Source of the DNA: Bacillota bacterium | GTDB taxonomy: Bacteria > Acidobacteriota > Terriglobia > Acidiferrales > UBA7541 | NCBI GenBank assembly: GCA_023511565.1 | Contig: JAIMBE010000010.1 | Location: 1-33,429 of the forward strand | Direction: 5' to 3' | Length of the DNA: 33,429 nt | Shown: piece by piece, positions 1 to 7,908 of the stretch | Numbering within the stretch: the stretch's first letter is position 1 | How the letters are laid out: each line of letters begins with the position of its first letter | The notes under the pieces: model-generated | The model's input: only the letters and a program-made list of their open reading frames with translations | Told to the model about the DNA's origin: nothing | The model's database searches: none | Position numbers and translations under genes: made by a program

Positions 1-670
1 CGCCATAGCAGGCGTGCGTGATGAAATAGGCGGGCAGGCCCTCGGTGACGCGCTCCATGGCTTCGATGGCAATGGGCAGCTCTTCCGGACGAACGGAAAG
101 TGCCGGTTCGTCGATCTGAATGATTTTGCAGCCGGCTTCGATCAGCGCCTCGACTTCGCGGCGGATGGCCGCGGCCAGTGCCATGCAGGTGGATTTGCGG
201 TCCGGATAGTATTCGTTGAAGCTCCAGTCCATGACCGTGTACGGACCGGTGAGCATGCCCTTGACCGGCTTGCGGGTCAGGGACTGAGCAAAGCGCCACC
301 AACCCACCGTCATCGGGCCCGGCCAGCGGACTTCGCCGGTGATGATGGGCTTGTGGTAGTAGCGATTGCCATAGCTGCGCACCAGGCCGCCACGGATGAA
401 GCCGGGCATGCGCTCGGCGAAATAGGCAACCATGTCGCCGCGGTACTGCTCGCCATCGACCAACACATCCACGCCCAGCTCTTCCTGTTTTTCAATCCAG
501 AACTCGGTGGCCTGCCGCTCCAGCGCTTCAAGCTGTTGTTGTGTGAGCTTCCCCTTGCTGAAGTCGGCCCGGGCGCGCACCAAATAGTCCGGCTTGGGAA
601 AACTGCCGACCGAAGTGGTGGGGAACAGCGGCAGATGCACACCCAGCGCTTCCAGTTTTTCGCGACTCAT
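1..670 (-). CDS. MetE-like methionine synthase, catalytic-half homologue (3' end cut off)
   Basis: This gene runs off the left window edge; 223 residues are visible. It resembles the C-terminal catalytic half of cobalamin-independent methionine synthase (MetE), which moves a methyl group to homocysteine on a zinc site. Visible signs are a TTSVGSFPKP start, a LTGPYTVMDWS stretch near residues 140-150, the substrate-binding IQIDEPAL motif at about 184-191, and an HxC pair (H219, C221) matching the first two zinc ligands of MetE. The remaining ligands lie beyond the edge. The start ATG at 670 follows an AAGGGAG-like ribosome site and lies 21 bases after the stop of the upstream MetE-like gene, so the two are very probably one operon. 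It has no fused N-terminal half, as in archaeal core-MetE proteins. The methyl donor cannot be read from the sequence. Confidence 0.85.
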   Translation of the reverse strand, partial: MSREKLEALGVHLPLFPTTSVGSFPKPDYLVRARADFSKGKLTQQQLEALERQATEFWIEKQEELGVDVLVDGEQYRGDMVAYFAERMPGFIRGGLVRSYGNRYYHKPIITGEVRWPGPMTVGWWRFAQSLTRKPVKGMLTGPYTVMDWSFNEYYPDRKSTCMALAAAIRREVEALIEAGCKIIQIDEPALSVRPEELPIAIEAMERVTEGLPAYFITHACYG

Positions 671-691
671 CGGTACGGCTCCCTTCCCCGG

Positions 692-1726
692 TCAGTGGTG
701 GAGGGCCTGGCGCACCCGCTGCAGCAGCGCCAACTTGGCAAAGGCCCGATCGCGGGGCAAGTATTCCAACCCGGCCGAGGGGCACAGATAGCAGGGGCCG
801 CCACGGATGCGCGGCAGCATCCGTTCGATCTGCCGGGCGAGCTCCTCGGGAGTTTCCAACCTGGTGTTGCGCGCGTCCACCAGACCCAGACCGAGCGGAA
901 TCGGCGAACCGACACTCGCGACGACCTCGACCAGGCGCGGGTTGTAGGTGAAGTCCAGACCCACGACGTCCACCGGTAGCCCGACCAGCTTTTCGTAGAG
1001 AGGAGTCGGATCGTGGAAATAGACGTGAAGGGCCAGCCGCCACGGCTTTGCTGGCGGCAGGGCCTGCCGCCGCGCGGCCGCCAGCACCTGCAGCGCGTCG
1101 GCAAACACTTCCCAATCCTTCGGATACTTCACAAGGGCCGGCTCGTCCACCTGAATGAATTCCGCACCGGCTTCAACGAGCGAGTGGATTTCTTCGGCGA
1201 GCGCTTCCGCGTAGGCCTGGGCGCGCGCTCCGAGTGCGCCCAGCGCGTCGGTTTCGACCAGCGAAAATTTCGCCAGCGTATAGGGGCCGGTGAGCACAAC
1301 CTTCATGACCGGCGTGCCCTGAACGGAACGCGCCGCAACCAGCGCGGCCAGCGCGTCGCAGGCGAAGCGATACTCCAGGGCAAGCAGCGGACGCGTGCGC
1401 TGCGGACGGGCCGTGAGCACCGGCTGGCGGAAGTAGAAGTTCGTATCGAAGAAGCGGAGCAGGCCGTTGATCTTGACCCCGGCGAGTTTCCCCGCAAGAT
1501 GGGAAATCGGGTCGTACCAGCGAATCTGGCCATCGGTGAGCAGCTCAATGCCGGCCTCGAGCTGTTCGGCGATCGCGCGGCGGGTCATTTCCTGTTCCAC
1601 TTCGGCCAGCTCTGCGGGTGTGCACTCGCCGCGGTCGGCGGCCGCCAGGGCGCGGCGGAGCCCCTGCAGTTCGGGGGTGTCACCGATGCGCGGATAGCTG
1701 CCCGTGCTGGCCAGAATCAGATTCAC
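692..1726 (-). CDS. MetE-like protein, N-terminal-half-like, with degenerate zinc site
   Basis: The protein has 344 residues and belongs to the MetE/UroD-like TIM-barrel family. The start STGSYPRIGDTPEL and the DGQIRWYD stretch at about 65-72 resemble the N-terminal half of full-length MetE. It also keeps LTGPYTLAKFS (145-155) and IQVDEPAL (191-198). At the position of the zinc-binding HxC it reads H234-V-Y236, so the cysteine is missing; the usual glutamate is replaced by D258, while a C-terminal cysteine pair (C312, C315) is present. It may therefore be the non-catalytic partner of the downstream gene, the two together making a split MetE. Its ATG overlaps the mqnD stop (ATGA at 1723-1726), which implies translational coupling. 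An independent methyltransferase with an altered metal site is the alternative. Confidence 0.8.
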   Translation of the reverse strand: MNLILASTGSYPRIGDTPELQGLRRALAAADRGECTPAELAEVEQEMTRRAIAEQLEAGIELLTDGQIRWYDPISHLAGKLAGVKINGLLRFFDTNFYFRQPVLTARPQRTRPLLALEYRFACDALAALVAARSVQGTPVMKVVLTGPYTLAKFSLVETDALGALGARAQAYAEALAEEIHSLVEAGAEFIQVDEPALVKYPKDWEVFADALQVLAAARRQALPPAKPWRLALHVYFHDPTPLYEKLVGLPVDVVGLDFTYNPRLVEVVASVGSPIPLGLGLVDARNTRLETPEELARQIERMLPRIRGGPCYLCPSAGLEYLPRDRAFAKLALLQRVRQALHH

Positions 1727-2664
1727 AGCTCCTCCTCGCTGAGGAATTGCGGCTCAACGGCTTCCGGCAGCAGCGCGGCCTGATAGGCGCGGTGGAGCAG
1801 CTCACGCACCGCCTGCCGGCCCCGCTCGTTGTAGCCGAGGGTCCAACGGTTCACGTACATGCCCACGAAGCGGTCCGCCACGTGTTCGTCCATGTCGCGG
1901 GCAAACTGCAGGGCATAGCTGAGCGCAGCGTCGCGGTGTTCCAGACCGAAGATCACGCTGTGGCGAATCGCCCGGGCCACCTGGCGGCCGAGTTCGACCC
2001 CCAAGGCACGGCGGATGGCATTGCCGCCGAGCGGCAGCGGCAGCCCGGTTTCGGCCAACCACCATTGCCCGAGGTCCACGATGCGGTGCAGGCCGTACTG
2101 GGGAAACAGAAGCTGACCTTCGTGAATCAGCAGGCCGGCGTCCACGGTTTCCTCGCGCACGGCGTCGAGGATTTTGTCAAAGGCCATTGGCACCGCTTCA
2201 ATTTCTGGGGCCCACAACTTCAGCACAAGGTAGCCGGTCGTCCACAGGCCGGGGACGGCAATGCGACGCCGGGCCAGGTCGTCGCGCTTGAGCAGGTGGG
2301 AGGCCACCAGCACCGGCCCGTAGCCCTCCCCGAAGCTGGCGCCACAGTCGAGCAGAACATACTTGTGATGGAGAAAACCGTAGGCATAAAAGCTGAGCGC
2401 GGTCACGTCGTAGAGTTCTTCCCGGGCGGCATGGTTCAGGGTTTCGATGTCGGCGAGCACGTGGACGAATTTCAGGCCCGGGGTGGTCACTTTGCCGGTG
2501 GCCAGGGCGTAGAACATGAAGGCATCGTCGGCATCGGGCGAGTGCGCCACACGAATCACGCGGGGTTCTGTGGCCGGTTGTGCCGAAGCGGGCGCGTCGG
2601 CGCGGTGGGCAGAACTGTTTGACGAAGCACGCGACATGGAAACCAATTCGCGGGAAGGTTGCAC
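1723..2664 (-). CDS. mqnD: 1,4-dihydroxy-6-naphthoate synthase (futalosine menaquinone pathway)
   Basis: MqnD acts in the futalosine route to menaquinone, converting cyclic dehypoxanthinyl futalosine to 1,4-dihydroxy-6-naphthoate. The protein has the periplasmic-binding-protein-like fold of the MqnA/MqnD family; the HSPDADDAFMFYAL stretch near residue 42 matches the SPDxxD start of MqnD, and the LYDVTALSFYAYG and LWTTGYLVLKLWAPE segments fit as well. The open frame begins with GTG at 2664; an ATG nine codons later (2637) is an alternative, and neither has a strong ribosome site. The first 34 or so residues are Ser/Ala-rich and probably outside the fold. The gene heads a likely operon with the two MetE-like genes; no other menaquinone gene is in the window. 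MqnA is the main alternative, but the SPDxxD motif favours MqnD. Confidence 0.85.
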   Translation of the reverse strand: MQPSRELVSMSRASSNSSAHRADAPASAQPATEPRVIRVAHSPDADDAFMFYALATGKVTTPGLKFVHVLADIETLNHAAREELYDVTALSFYAYGFLHHKYVLLDCGASFGEGYGPVLVASHLLKRDDLARRRIAVPGLWTTGYLVLKLWAPEIEAVPMAFDKILDAVREETVDAGLLIHEGQLLFPQYGLHRIVDLGQWWLAETGLPLPLGGNAIRRALGVELGRQVARAIRHSVIFGLEHRDAALSYALQFARDMDEHVADRFVGMYVNRWTLGYNERGRQAVRELLHRAYQAALLPEAVEPQFLSEEEL

Positions 2665-2747
2665 TGAGGACTTCCCAACGCCCCCGGCATTTTCTCACGG
2701 AAACGGAGCTTTGCAAAGTCGCCGTCACGGGACCTAGTGTGGGCGGC

Positions 2748-3812
2748 TCAGAACGCGTTGACCAGGCGGGTGAGCGCGCGCTCAAAGTCGGCGCGCCCGT
2801 CCAGATACGGCTTCCAGTACTGCTCGATCAGGCGCAGGTACTGTTCCCAGCCGCGCACATAGAGGCCGTAGCGGAAGGCATAGGGGAGATAGGCTTGCTC
2901 GCCAGCCTCGTGCAAAGTTCGTCGGACCATCTCGCCCGTGGTGTAGAAAAGAATGGCGTGCCAGAGGTCGCGCCGGATGGGGCTGCCCCGTGCGCGGAAG
3001 CGCTGCTCGATGGTCTCCCGGACACGATCGGCCAAGGCGTGGGAGGCTTCGTGGAACAGCACCTCCAGGGCTGCGAGACCTTGATTGCGCGGCTCGGCAC
3101 TGGCGAGGGTCACATGCAGCGGGTCCAGCGATGTGTAGGCGCCGGTGCGGCCCGCGTAGAGCGTCACGTCGACCCAGATGCGCCCGGCCGGCCAGGGCGT
3201 CTGGTAGACCGCGGCGAGCTTTTCCGCCAGGGGCGGACCGAATCGTTCGACCAGTGCCGCGGCCTCCGCGACCCAGAGGCGATTCTGGAGGTCGTGTGCG
3301 GGCCACCAGTGACGGCGATAGACCGCAGCCGCACGCTCGAGCACAGCCACGAGTTCCGGGCGGAGGCCGGATTGCTGCAGGTCGCGAGCGTTCTGCAGTT
3401 CCGCGAGCCGGTTCTTGATCCGCACCAGGTCAGTGGAGAAGACCAGGTCGCGCCCGGCAAATTCTGCGCGGTAGTAGTCCAGCGCGCACTGCCAGTCGGC
3501 CGCTTCCACCGGCGTCAGTTCGGCGCCGACCGGTTGGATGTGCAACTCGCCGGTGGCGTCTGTGGGGGACGATGCGGCGAGCCCGCGTGCCTGGTGATAG
3601 AGAAAGTGATGCAGATTCATCCAGAAGCTGCTGTGGAATTCGAAGACGGGGGTGAGGGTCGGAGGCAGAGCGGGTTCACCAGGCGCCGCATTGGGCCGGC
3701 TGGTGCCTCGGCCGGGCACCGGCACTTGCAGCGACGTGGATGTCGCAGACGCCGCCAGCAGCAGCACGAACAGACCGAACCACTCGCGCGTTCTGGTGCC
3801 GCGGGGTCTCAT
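2748..3812 (-). CDS. Secreted HExxH putative zinc metallopeptidase, family unknown
   Basis: This is a 354-residue protein that I cannot assign to a named family. An N-terminal hydrophobic stretch (WFGLFVLLLAAS, residues 11-22) after basic residues looks like a signal peptide or anchor. A VLFHEASHALAD segment holds an HExxH zinc-peptidase signature at 254-258, and a later WHAILFYTTGE stretch (284-294) offers a glutamate that could be the third ligand of a gluzincin. The rest is rich in Trp, Tyr and His. The start at ATG 3812 was chosen because it puts the signal peptide at the N-terminus and avoids overlap with bioY; the frame stays open to 3914. The substrate is unknown, and peptidase activity is inferred from the motif only. 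Confidence 0.65.
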   Translation of the reverse strand: MRPRGTRTREWFGLFVLLLAASATSTSLQVPVPGRGTSRPNAAPGEPALPPTLTPVFEFHSSFWMNLHHFLYHQARGLAASSPTDATGELHIQPVGAELTPVEAADWQCALDYYRAEFAGRDLVFSTDLVRIKNRLAELQNARDLQQSGLRPELVAVLERAAAVYRRHWWPAHDLQNRLWVAEAAALVERFGPPLAEKLAAVYQTPWPAGRIWVDVTLYAGRTGAYTSLDPLHVTLASAEPRNQGLAALEVLFHEASHALADRVRETIEQRFRARGSPIRRDLWHAILFYTTGEMVRRTLHEAGEQAYLPYAFRYGLYVRGWEQYLRLIEQYWKPYLDGRADFERALTRLVNAF

Positions 3813-3885
3813 CGGTGTGATTCTACCAGCCGGTGCAGCGTGGCGCGTGATCCTCGGTACAGAAGGACGGCTGGGCAGCGGGGGC

Positions 3886-4512
3886 TCAGCGCGGGCCGAA
3901 CAGTCGGCCACCACCGCGCACGGCGGCGACCACCAACGCCATCTTGACCAGTTCTACAGGCAGAAAAGGCAGCAGGCCACCCAGCAGCGCCAGCTTCCAG
4001 CCGTGTCCCAAGCCCCAGGCAATCCAGGCGCAGCCCGCCGTGAAAATCACTGCTTCGCCGGCCAGTAGCGCGAGCACCAACCGCAGGTTCTGCTTCCAGG
4101 CGCGTGCCGCGCTGTCGGTGTGCGAAGACGGTGCGGGCGCGGCGACGTTCCACCGTTCCGCCAGCCACCCCGTCAGAAACGCCGCGGCCGGATAGGAGAG
4201 CAGATAGCCCGCGGTGGGACCCACAAAGCGCGCCAGGCCAGGCAGGCCGAAGGGTTGAAACACAGGCAGACCAGCAGCGCCTTCGAGCAGATACAGCGTC
4301 AGGATTACAGCGGAGCGGCGGGCACCGAACAGCACGGCCACCAGCAGCACGCCGAACGTCTGACCGGTGATAGGCACCGGTGTCCAGCCGAGCGGGATCA
4401 CGATCCAGGCGCAAAGCACCATGAGCAGGTTGGCGGCCAGCAGCCGCATCAGTTCGATCAGCCATCCTTCACCGACAATCATCCGTTCTGCAAGTACGCG
4501 ATTCTGCGCCAT
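3886..4512 (-). CDS. bioY: Biotin transporter substrate-binding subunit BioY
   Basis: BioY is the membrane S-component that captures biotin, alone or with an energy-coupling ATPase module. The 208-residue protein has about six hydrophobic segments and the family's landmark stretches: WTPVPITGQTFGVLL after the first membrane helix, LYLLEGAAGLPVF, and GPTAGYLLSYPAAAFLTGWL. The ATG at 4512 is preceded by a strong GGAGAGGG ribosome site, which decides this start over an upstream TTG at 4551. A TATAAT-type -10 box lies about 58 bases upstream. No BioM/BioN ATPase or transmembrane partner gene is nearby, so it either works alone or uses a shared ECF module coded elsewhere. A loop at residues about 122-136 is rich in Ala, Pro and Ser. 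Confidence 0.92.
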   Translation of the reverse strand: MAQNRVLAERMIVGEGWLIELMRLLAANLLMVLCAWIVIPLGWTPVPITGQTFGVLLVAVLFGARRSAVILTLYLLEGAAGLPVFQPFGLPGLARFVGPTAGYLLSYPAAAFLTGWLAERWNVAAPAPSSHTDSAARAWKQNLRLVLALLAGEAVIFTAGCAWIAWGLGHGWKLALLGGLLPFLPVELVKMALVVAAVRGGGRLFGPR

Positions 4513-4569
4513 AGCCCTCTCCGTCCTGCGCCCTGCCGTGGCCGCAGGCAATTGAAAGCGTGCGGGAAG

Positions 4570-4575
4570 ATTATA
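4570..4575 (-). promoter_or_regulatory. Candidate -10 box upstream of bioY
   Basis: The minus strand reads a perfect TATAAT here, 58 bases before the bioY ATG. No recognisable -35 box lies 16-18 bases upstream and no BirA-type palindrome was seen, so promoter activity is only probable. Confidence 0.35.
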
Positions 4576-4632
4576 CCGGAATCACGGAGTCGCGCGACGC
4601 GCAGAACCCTGCCCGCGCACCGGGCGTCCCCG

Positions 4633-6399
4633 TCACGGCTGCAGGACAAGCTGCACGCGTACGCGGTTCCCCGACCCGGAATGCGAGCGGAGCTCGATGC
4701 GTTCGGCGGCGACTTTGCTCTGGTTGATCAGATAGCTGCGGACCTGCTCGGCCCTGTGCGGTGGTGAGCCGTCGCCACCCTCGGCAGCGCCCGAAGCAGC
4801 CAGCAGGACACAGCGAATGCGCGGGAAGCGCTGGAGAATCTCGGCCAGCCTGTCCAGCGACTGCCGGGCGGCGGGTGGGAGCGTCCTGCTGCCGCGCGGG
4901 AGGGTCACGTCCCAGGTGGGTGCGATGCGTTCCAGGCGCAAGGTGATGTGGCTTGTGCCAATGCGGTCGCCCAGCAAGCGAGCCATGGCCTGCTCGCCGA
5001 GCGGCCCCAGGTCCTGCTCCGCCAGGTAGGTCAACTGCAGGACGATCCCCTCTGACTCCGAGGAAAGTTCCAGGGCGTAGCCGACCAGCGGGGCCTGCTC
5101 GTTCGGCCAGGCAGTCGTCAGGGCCGGACGGAGGCGCTCCCATAAGCGTTCCCGGATGGCGTCGAAGGATTCGGCGGACAAACCCGGGCGACTCCCTGCG
5201 GTGCTGGCGATCGCACGGAGCTCGTCGCGGGTGGCCACTTCGTACAGCGAGAGCTGCACTGGACGGCCAATGCGCGAGCTGATCCGCTCGCGCAGACGCA
5301 CCCGGGCGTCCTCTGCAAAGTGCTGCGAGAACAGCGCGGTGATGCCCACGCGCACATGGCTCGGGTGGATTTCGATTTCCTGATGCACAACTTCTGTTTC
5401 CGGATATTCACTGCGCAAAGTCCGGCCCAGCTCGTCCAGAATGATGCGGCGAATGTTGGCTTCTTCGCGGAGCTGATTCAGGGTGCGGCCCAGCGGCACA
5501 GCCACCATGGCCAGGAAGATCAGCAGCGCGGCGATGCGTCGGGGCAACGTGCCCACGCGCCCCAGCAACCTGCGCAAAGGCGTGCGCTGAATGGCCTCGT
5601 AGAGCTGTTCATCTTTTTCGGTTGTCTCCAGCCACTCGTTGATCCGGCGGCGAAGACTGTCTGTATCCATCCGCACGCTGAAAAAGACCAGGAAGGAGCT
5701 GAAGATGATCGCCACCAGGTTCGTCAGGTAGAGCAGGCCTCCGCCGCGAATGATCGGCCAGTCCCAACCGATGCCGACTCCGAACCCGACCACCCCGAGC
5801 GGTGGCATCAGGGCGACGGCCACCGCCACCCCCGGAATGGCCGTGACACCACCCCCCTGCCCGCCGCGACAGACCACGATGGCGCCGATCATCCCGGACA
5901 TCACGGCCACGGCCAAGTCGAGCAAGGTCGGCTGCACGCGACTCAAAATTTCATTCGTGGGACTGCGGAACGGCAGAATCCAGGTGATCAGTGCAGCCAG
6001 GAGAATCGAACCGAGCGAGCTGAGTACGACATTCAGCAGGGCACGGATGCCGAGGTAGAAATCGCCGAGCGCCACCGCCAGCCCGCTGGCGATAATGGGG
6101 CCCATCAGCGGGGAGAGCAGCATCGCGCCGATGACGATGGCCGGACTGTTCATGATCAAGCCCAGTGTGGCGATGCCGATGGAGAACAGGATTTCCAGCC
6201 AGTAATTCAAATCGGCAATCTCTGCGGTGCGGAAAACCCCCTTGTAGATTTCCAGCTTGCGCTCGTCGTTGACCAGCAGGAGTTGGGCAAACGTCCGGCG
6301 CAGCAGATTGACGGTGCGCATCAGGACGTGCCCAAGGCGGCTCAGTTCCCCGCGCGTTAGCTTCGGGGGCGACGGAGGCGATTGGATGGGTTCTGGCAT
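4633..6399 (-). CDS. DUF389 membrane protein with OmpA-like C-terminal domain
   Basis: The protein has 588 residues. After about 70 soluble residues it carries a DUF389 membrane region (about residues 60-330) with runs such as IVIGAMLLSPLMGPIIASGL and IPGVAVAVALMPPLGVVGFG, typical of that uncharacterised family, and one more hydrophobic segment (RIAALLIFLAMVAVPLG). About 240 soluble residues follow. The last 90 look like an OmpA-type peptidoglycan-binding fold: TLPRGSRTLPPAARQSLDRL, then HRAEQVRSYL, ending in a short beta-rich tail. The start at ATG 6399 avoids overlap with the upstream gene (whose stop is at 6464) and puts the membrane region near the N-terminus; the frame is open further upstream. 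Substrate and role are unknown. If the tail binds the cell wall, the C-terminus must face the periplasm. Confidence 0.8.
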   Translation of the reverse strand: MPEPIQSPPSPPKLTRGELSRLGHVLMRTVNLLRRTFAQLLLVNDERKLEIYKGVFRTAEIADLNYWLEILFSIGIATLGLIMNSPAIVIGAMLLSPLMGPIIASGLAVALGDFYLGIRALLNVVLSSLGSILLAALITWILPFRSPTNEILSRVQPTLLDLAVAVMSGMIGAIVVCRGGQGGGVTAIPGVAVAVALMPPLGVVGFGVGIGWDWPIIRGGGLLYLTNLVAIIFSSFLVFFSVRMDTDSLRRRINEWLETTEKDEQLYEAIQRTPLRRLLGRVGTLPRRIAALLIFLAMVAVPLGRTLNQLREEANIRRIILDELGRTLRSEYPETEVVHQEIEIHPSHVRVGITALFSQHFAEDARVRLRERISSRIGRPVQLSLYEVATRDELRAIASTAGSRPGLSAESFDAIRERLWERLRPALTTAWPNEQAPLVGYALELSSESEGIVLQLTYLAEQDLGPLGEQAMARLLGDRIGTSHITLRLERIAPTWDVTLPRGSRTLPPAARQSLDRLAEILQRFPRIRCVLLAASGAAEGGDGSPPHRAEQVRSYLINQSKVAAERIELRSHSGSGNRVRVQLVLQP

Positions 6400-6463
6400 G
6401 CGACGCGTCCCCCTGAAGGTAGCGTTTGGCCACAGGCGGGTCAAGCGCCGAAGCAAGCTGCGC

Positions 6464-7372
6464 TCAGGGACGGGTTGCCGGCTCGATGCGCGGGTCGGTC
6501 GCCGTGGCGATGGCGCCCCGTTTATCTCCGCCACGCAGCGTGCCGGCGGCGTCCAGGTAAAACGAGCGGCGACCCGTGACGCCATACTGGACGGGCGCGC
6601 AGGCCAGCTCGTACGTGGGTTCGCCGCCCGCCTCCGCGGCTGGCAGGATGCGGTAGCGGAAGCGGTAGCCATCTTTTTCGCCGGTGGCCAGTTCGGCGTC
6701 GATCAATTGCGCTGCTTCGGGGGCAATCTGACCATCGGCGGAAGGACCAAGCTGCCCCAGCGATTCCGGCAGACGTCCGAAGGCCGTGCGATAGGTGGCA
6801 ATGGCATCGCGCAGGCGGCGCAGTAAAAGAATGGCCGCACGCTCTTTTTCTTCCAGCTCGAGCTCGGCCCAGCGTTCGCGGAGCTGCGGGATATCCAGCA
6901 GCAGCACGCCGAGCGAGAGAATCCGCCAGCCGCCGCCTTCCCGCACCATGCCGATCACAGTGTGCTGCGCATCGCCGGCTTCCAGGGGAATGAAGGCAAG
7001 ATTCTCGGCCGTGCGCTCCGGGCCGAGCCGCAGTACAGCCGCGGCGGTTTCGGTGTCGCAGGTGATGCGGGTTTGTCCGCCCGGCGTGTACTCCACGTGC
7101 GGGCGGCCGGGCGCTTCCAGCCGCACCAGCCGACGCATCAAGTTGGTCCGTTGCCCGGAGGGAAGCTCGCGGAAGGCCGCGCGGTTCGCTTCGGTCAAGT
7201 AGGGTAGGAAAAGCGACTCGTTCTGCCGGCAGGCCGCCAGCAGCGCCGAGGTCAGTGCTGCGAGCGGACTGACCTCGCTACCGGGCTGGCCCTGTTGTGG
7301 AGCCGGCGCTGCCGGCAGAGAAAGCGTCATCAGGGCGATTGCGGCAAGCCAAACGAGGCGCGTTCTGGTCAT
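6464..7372 (-). CDS. Secreted protein with pilin-like C-terminal module, function unknown
   Basis: This 302-residue protein starts with a clear signal peptide (basic start, then VWLAAIALMTLSLPAAPA). Residues about 35-180 form an unassigned domain with LPYLTEANRAAFRELP and IPLEAGDAQHTVIGMVREGG. The C-terminal part (about 185-280) is a helix RLRDAIATYRTAFGRLPESL followed by beta-strand-rich sequence ending in SFYLDAAGTLRGGDKRG. That layout resembles the globular part of type IV pilin-like and type II pseudopilin proteins that are frequent in Acidobacteriota, although here it is not joined to a pilin leader. The ATG overlaps the stop of the upstream receiver-like gene (ATGA, 7369-7372), so the two are probably co-translated. 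No firm function can be given. Confidence 0.6.
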   Translation of the reverse strand: MTRTRLVWLAAIALMTLSLPAAPAPQQGQPGSEVSPLAALTSALLAACRQNESLFLPYLTEANRAAFRELPSGQRTNLMRRLVRLEAPGRPHVEYTPGGQTRITCDTETAAAVLRLGPERTAENLAFIPLEAGDAQHTVIGMVREGGGWRILSLGVLLLDIPQLRERWAELELEEKERAAILLLRRLRDAIATYRTAFGRLPESLGQLGPSADGQIAPEAAQLIDAELATGEKDGYRFRYRILPAAEAGGEPTYELACAPVQYGVTGRRSFYLDAAGTLRGGDKRGAIATATDPRIEPATRP

Positions 7373-7734
7373 GACGCGTTTCTGTCCCCCACCCGCTGGA
7401 GCAGATTGGGCAGCTCGCGGGTAAACTGGGAGCGCGGTAGCACCGCGCTGCAGCCGGCGGTGCGGGCGCGTTCGGCCAGCTCGGTCTGCACGTGCGCCAA
7501 GAAACCAATCACGGCAGCCCCGGGGTCATGCGCACGAAGCCTGGCGATGGCCTCCAGAGGGTCACCGCCCGCGTTCAAATCAATCAAATAAAGCCGGGCC
7601 GGCGCTCGTTGCGCACGCTCGGCCAGCGCCTCGGCCGTGGCCACGAACTCAACGGCGAGGCCCGCGTGCCGCGCCGTCTCCTGCACGCGGGCGCGGAAGA
7701 ACAGGTCATCGAGCAGGGCCACGACGGTCGCCAT
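7369..7734 (-). CDS. Response-regulator receiver-like protein, degenerate
   Basis: This 121-residue single-domain protein looks like a CheY-type receiver: VVALLDDLFF has the paired acidic residues (D9, D10) after strand 1, and LYLIDLNAGG has the candidate phospho-acceptor aspartate (near D52). The later switch positions are atypical: IGFLAHV lacks the usual Thr/Ser and VLPRSQF has Arg where the conserved Lys belongs. Phosphorylation may thus be lost or altered. The start at ATG 7734 follows a GGAGGAGG ribosome site. The frame stays open upstream, but there it runs antisense to the DinB-like gene and reads unlike protein. The stop overlaps the next gene. No histidine kinase is nearby. Confidence 0.65.
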   Translation of the reverse strand: MATVVALLDDLFFRARVQETARHAGLAVEFVATAEALAERAQRAPARLYLIDLNAGGDPLEAIARLRAHDPGAAVIGFLAHVQTELAERARTAGCSAVLPRSQFTRELPNLLQRVGDRNAS

Positions 7735-7863
7735 CAGCCAGCGCCTCCTCCGCTGGTATTTTCCCCTTTTGTGTGCGTTTTGGGAACCCAGGGGAACGGC
7801 CGGCCCAGGGCGCCCTGCCGACGCGAATCTGGGGAGACGCGCGTGCGCACCGGCTGGCGCTTT

Positions 7864-7891
7864 TTGACTCGAGCAGGTTACATGATAAGGT
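7864..7891 (+). promoter_or_regulatory. Candidate promoter of the DinB-like gene
   Basis: TTGACT (7864-7869) is followed, after 16 bases, by an extended -10 (TG at 7883-7884 and TAAGGT at 7886-7891). Transcription would begin only about ten bases before the ATG at 7909, with the GAGGAGGGG ribosome site right at the 5' end. The -10 match is weak. Confidence 0.35.
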
Positions 7892-7908
7892 AATCCGAGG
7901 AGGGGAAA

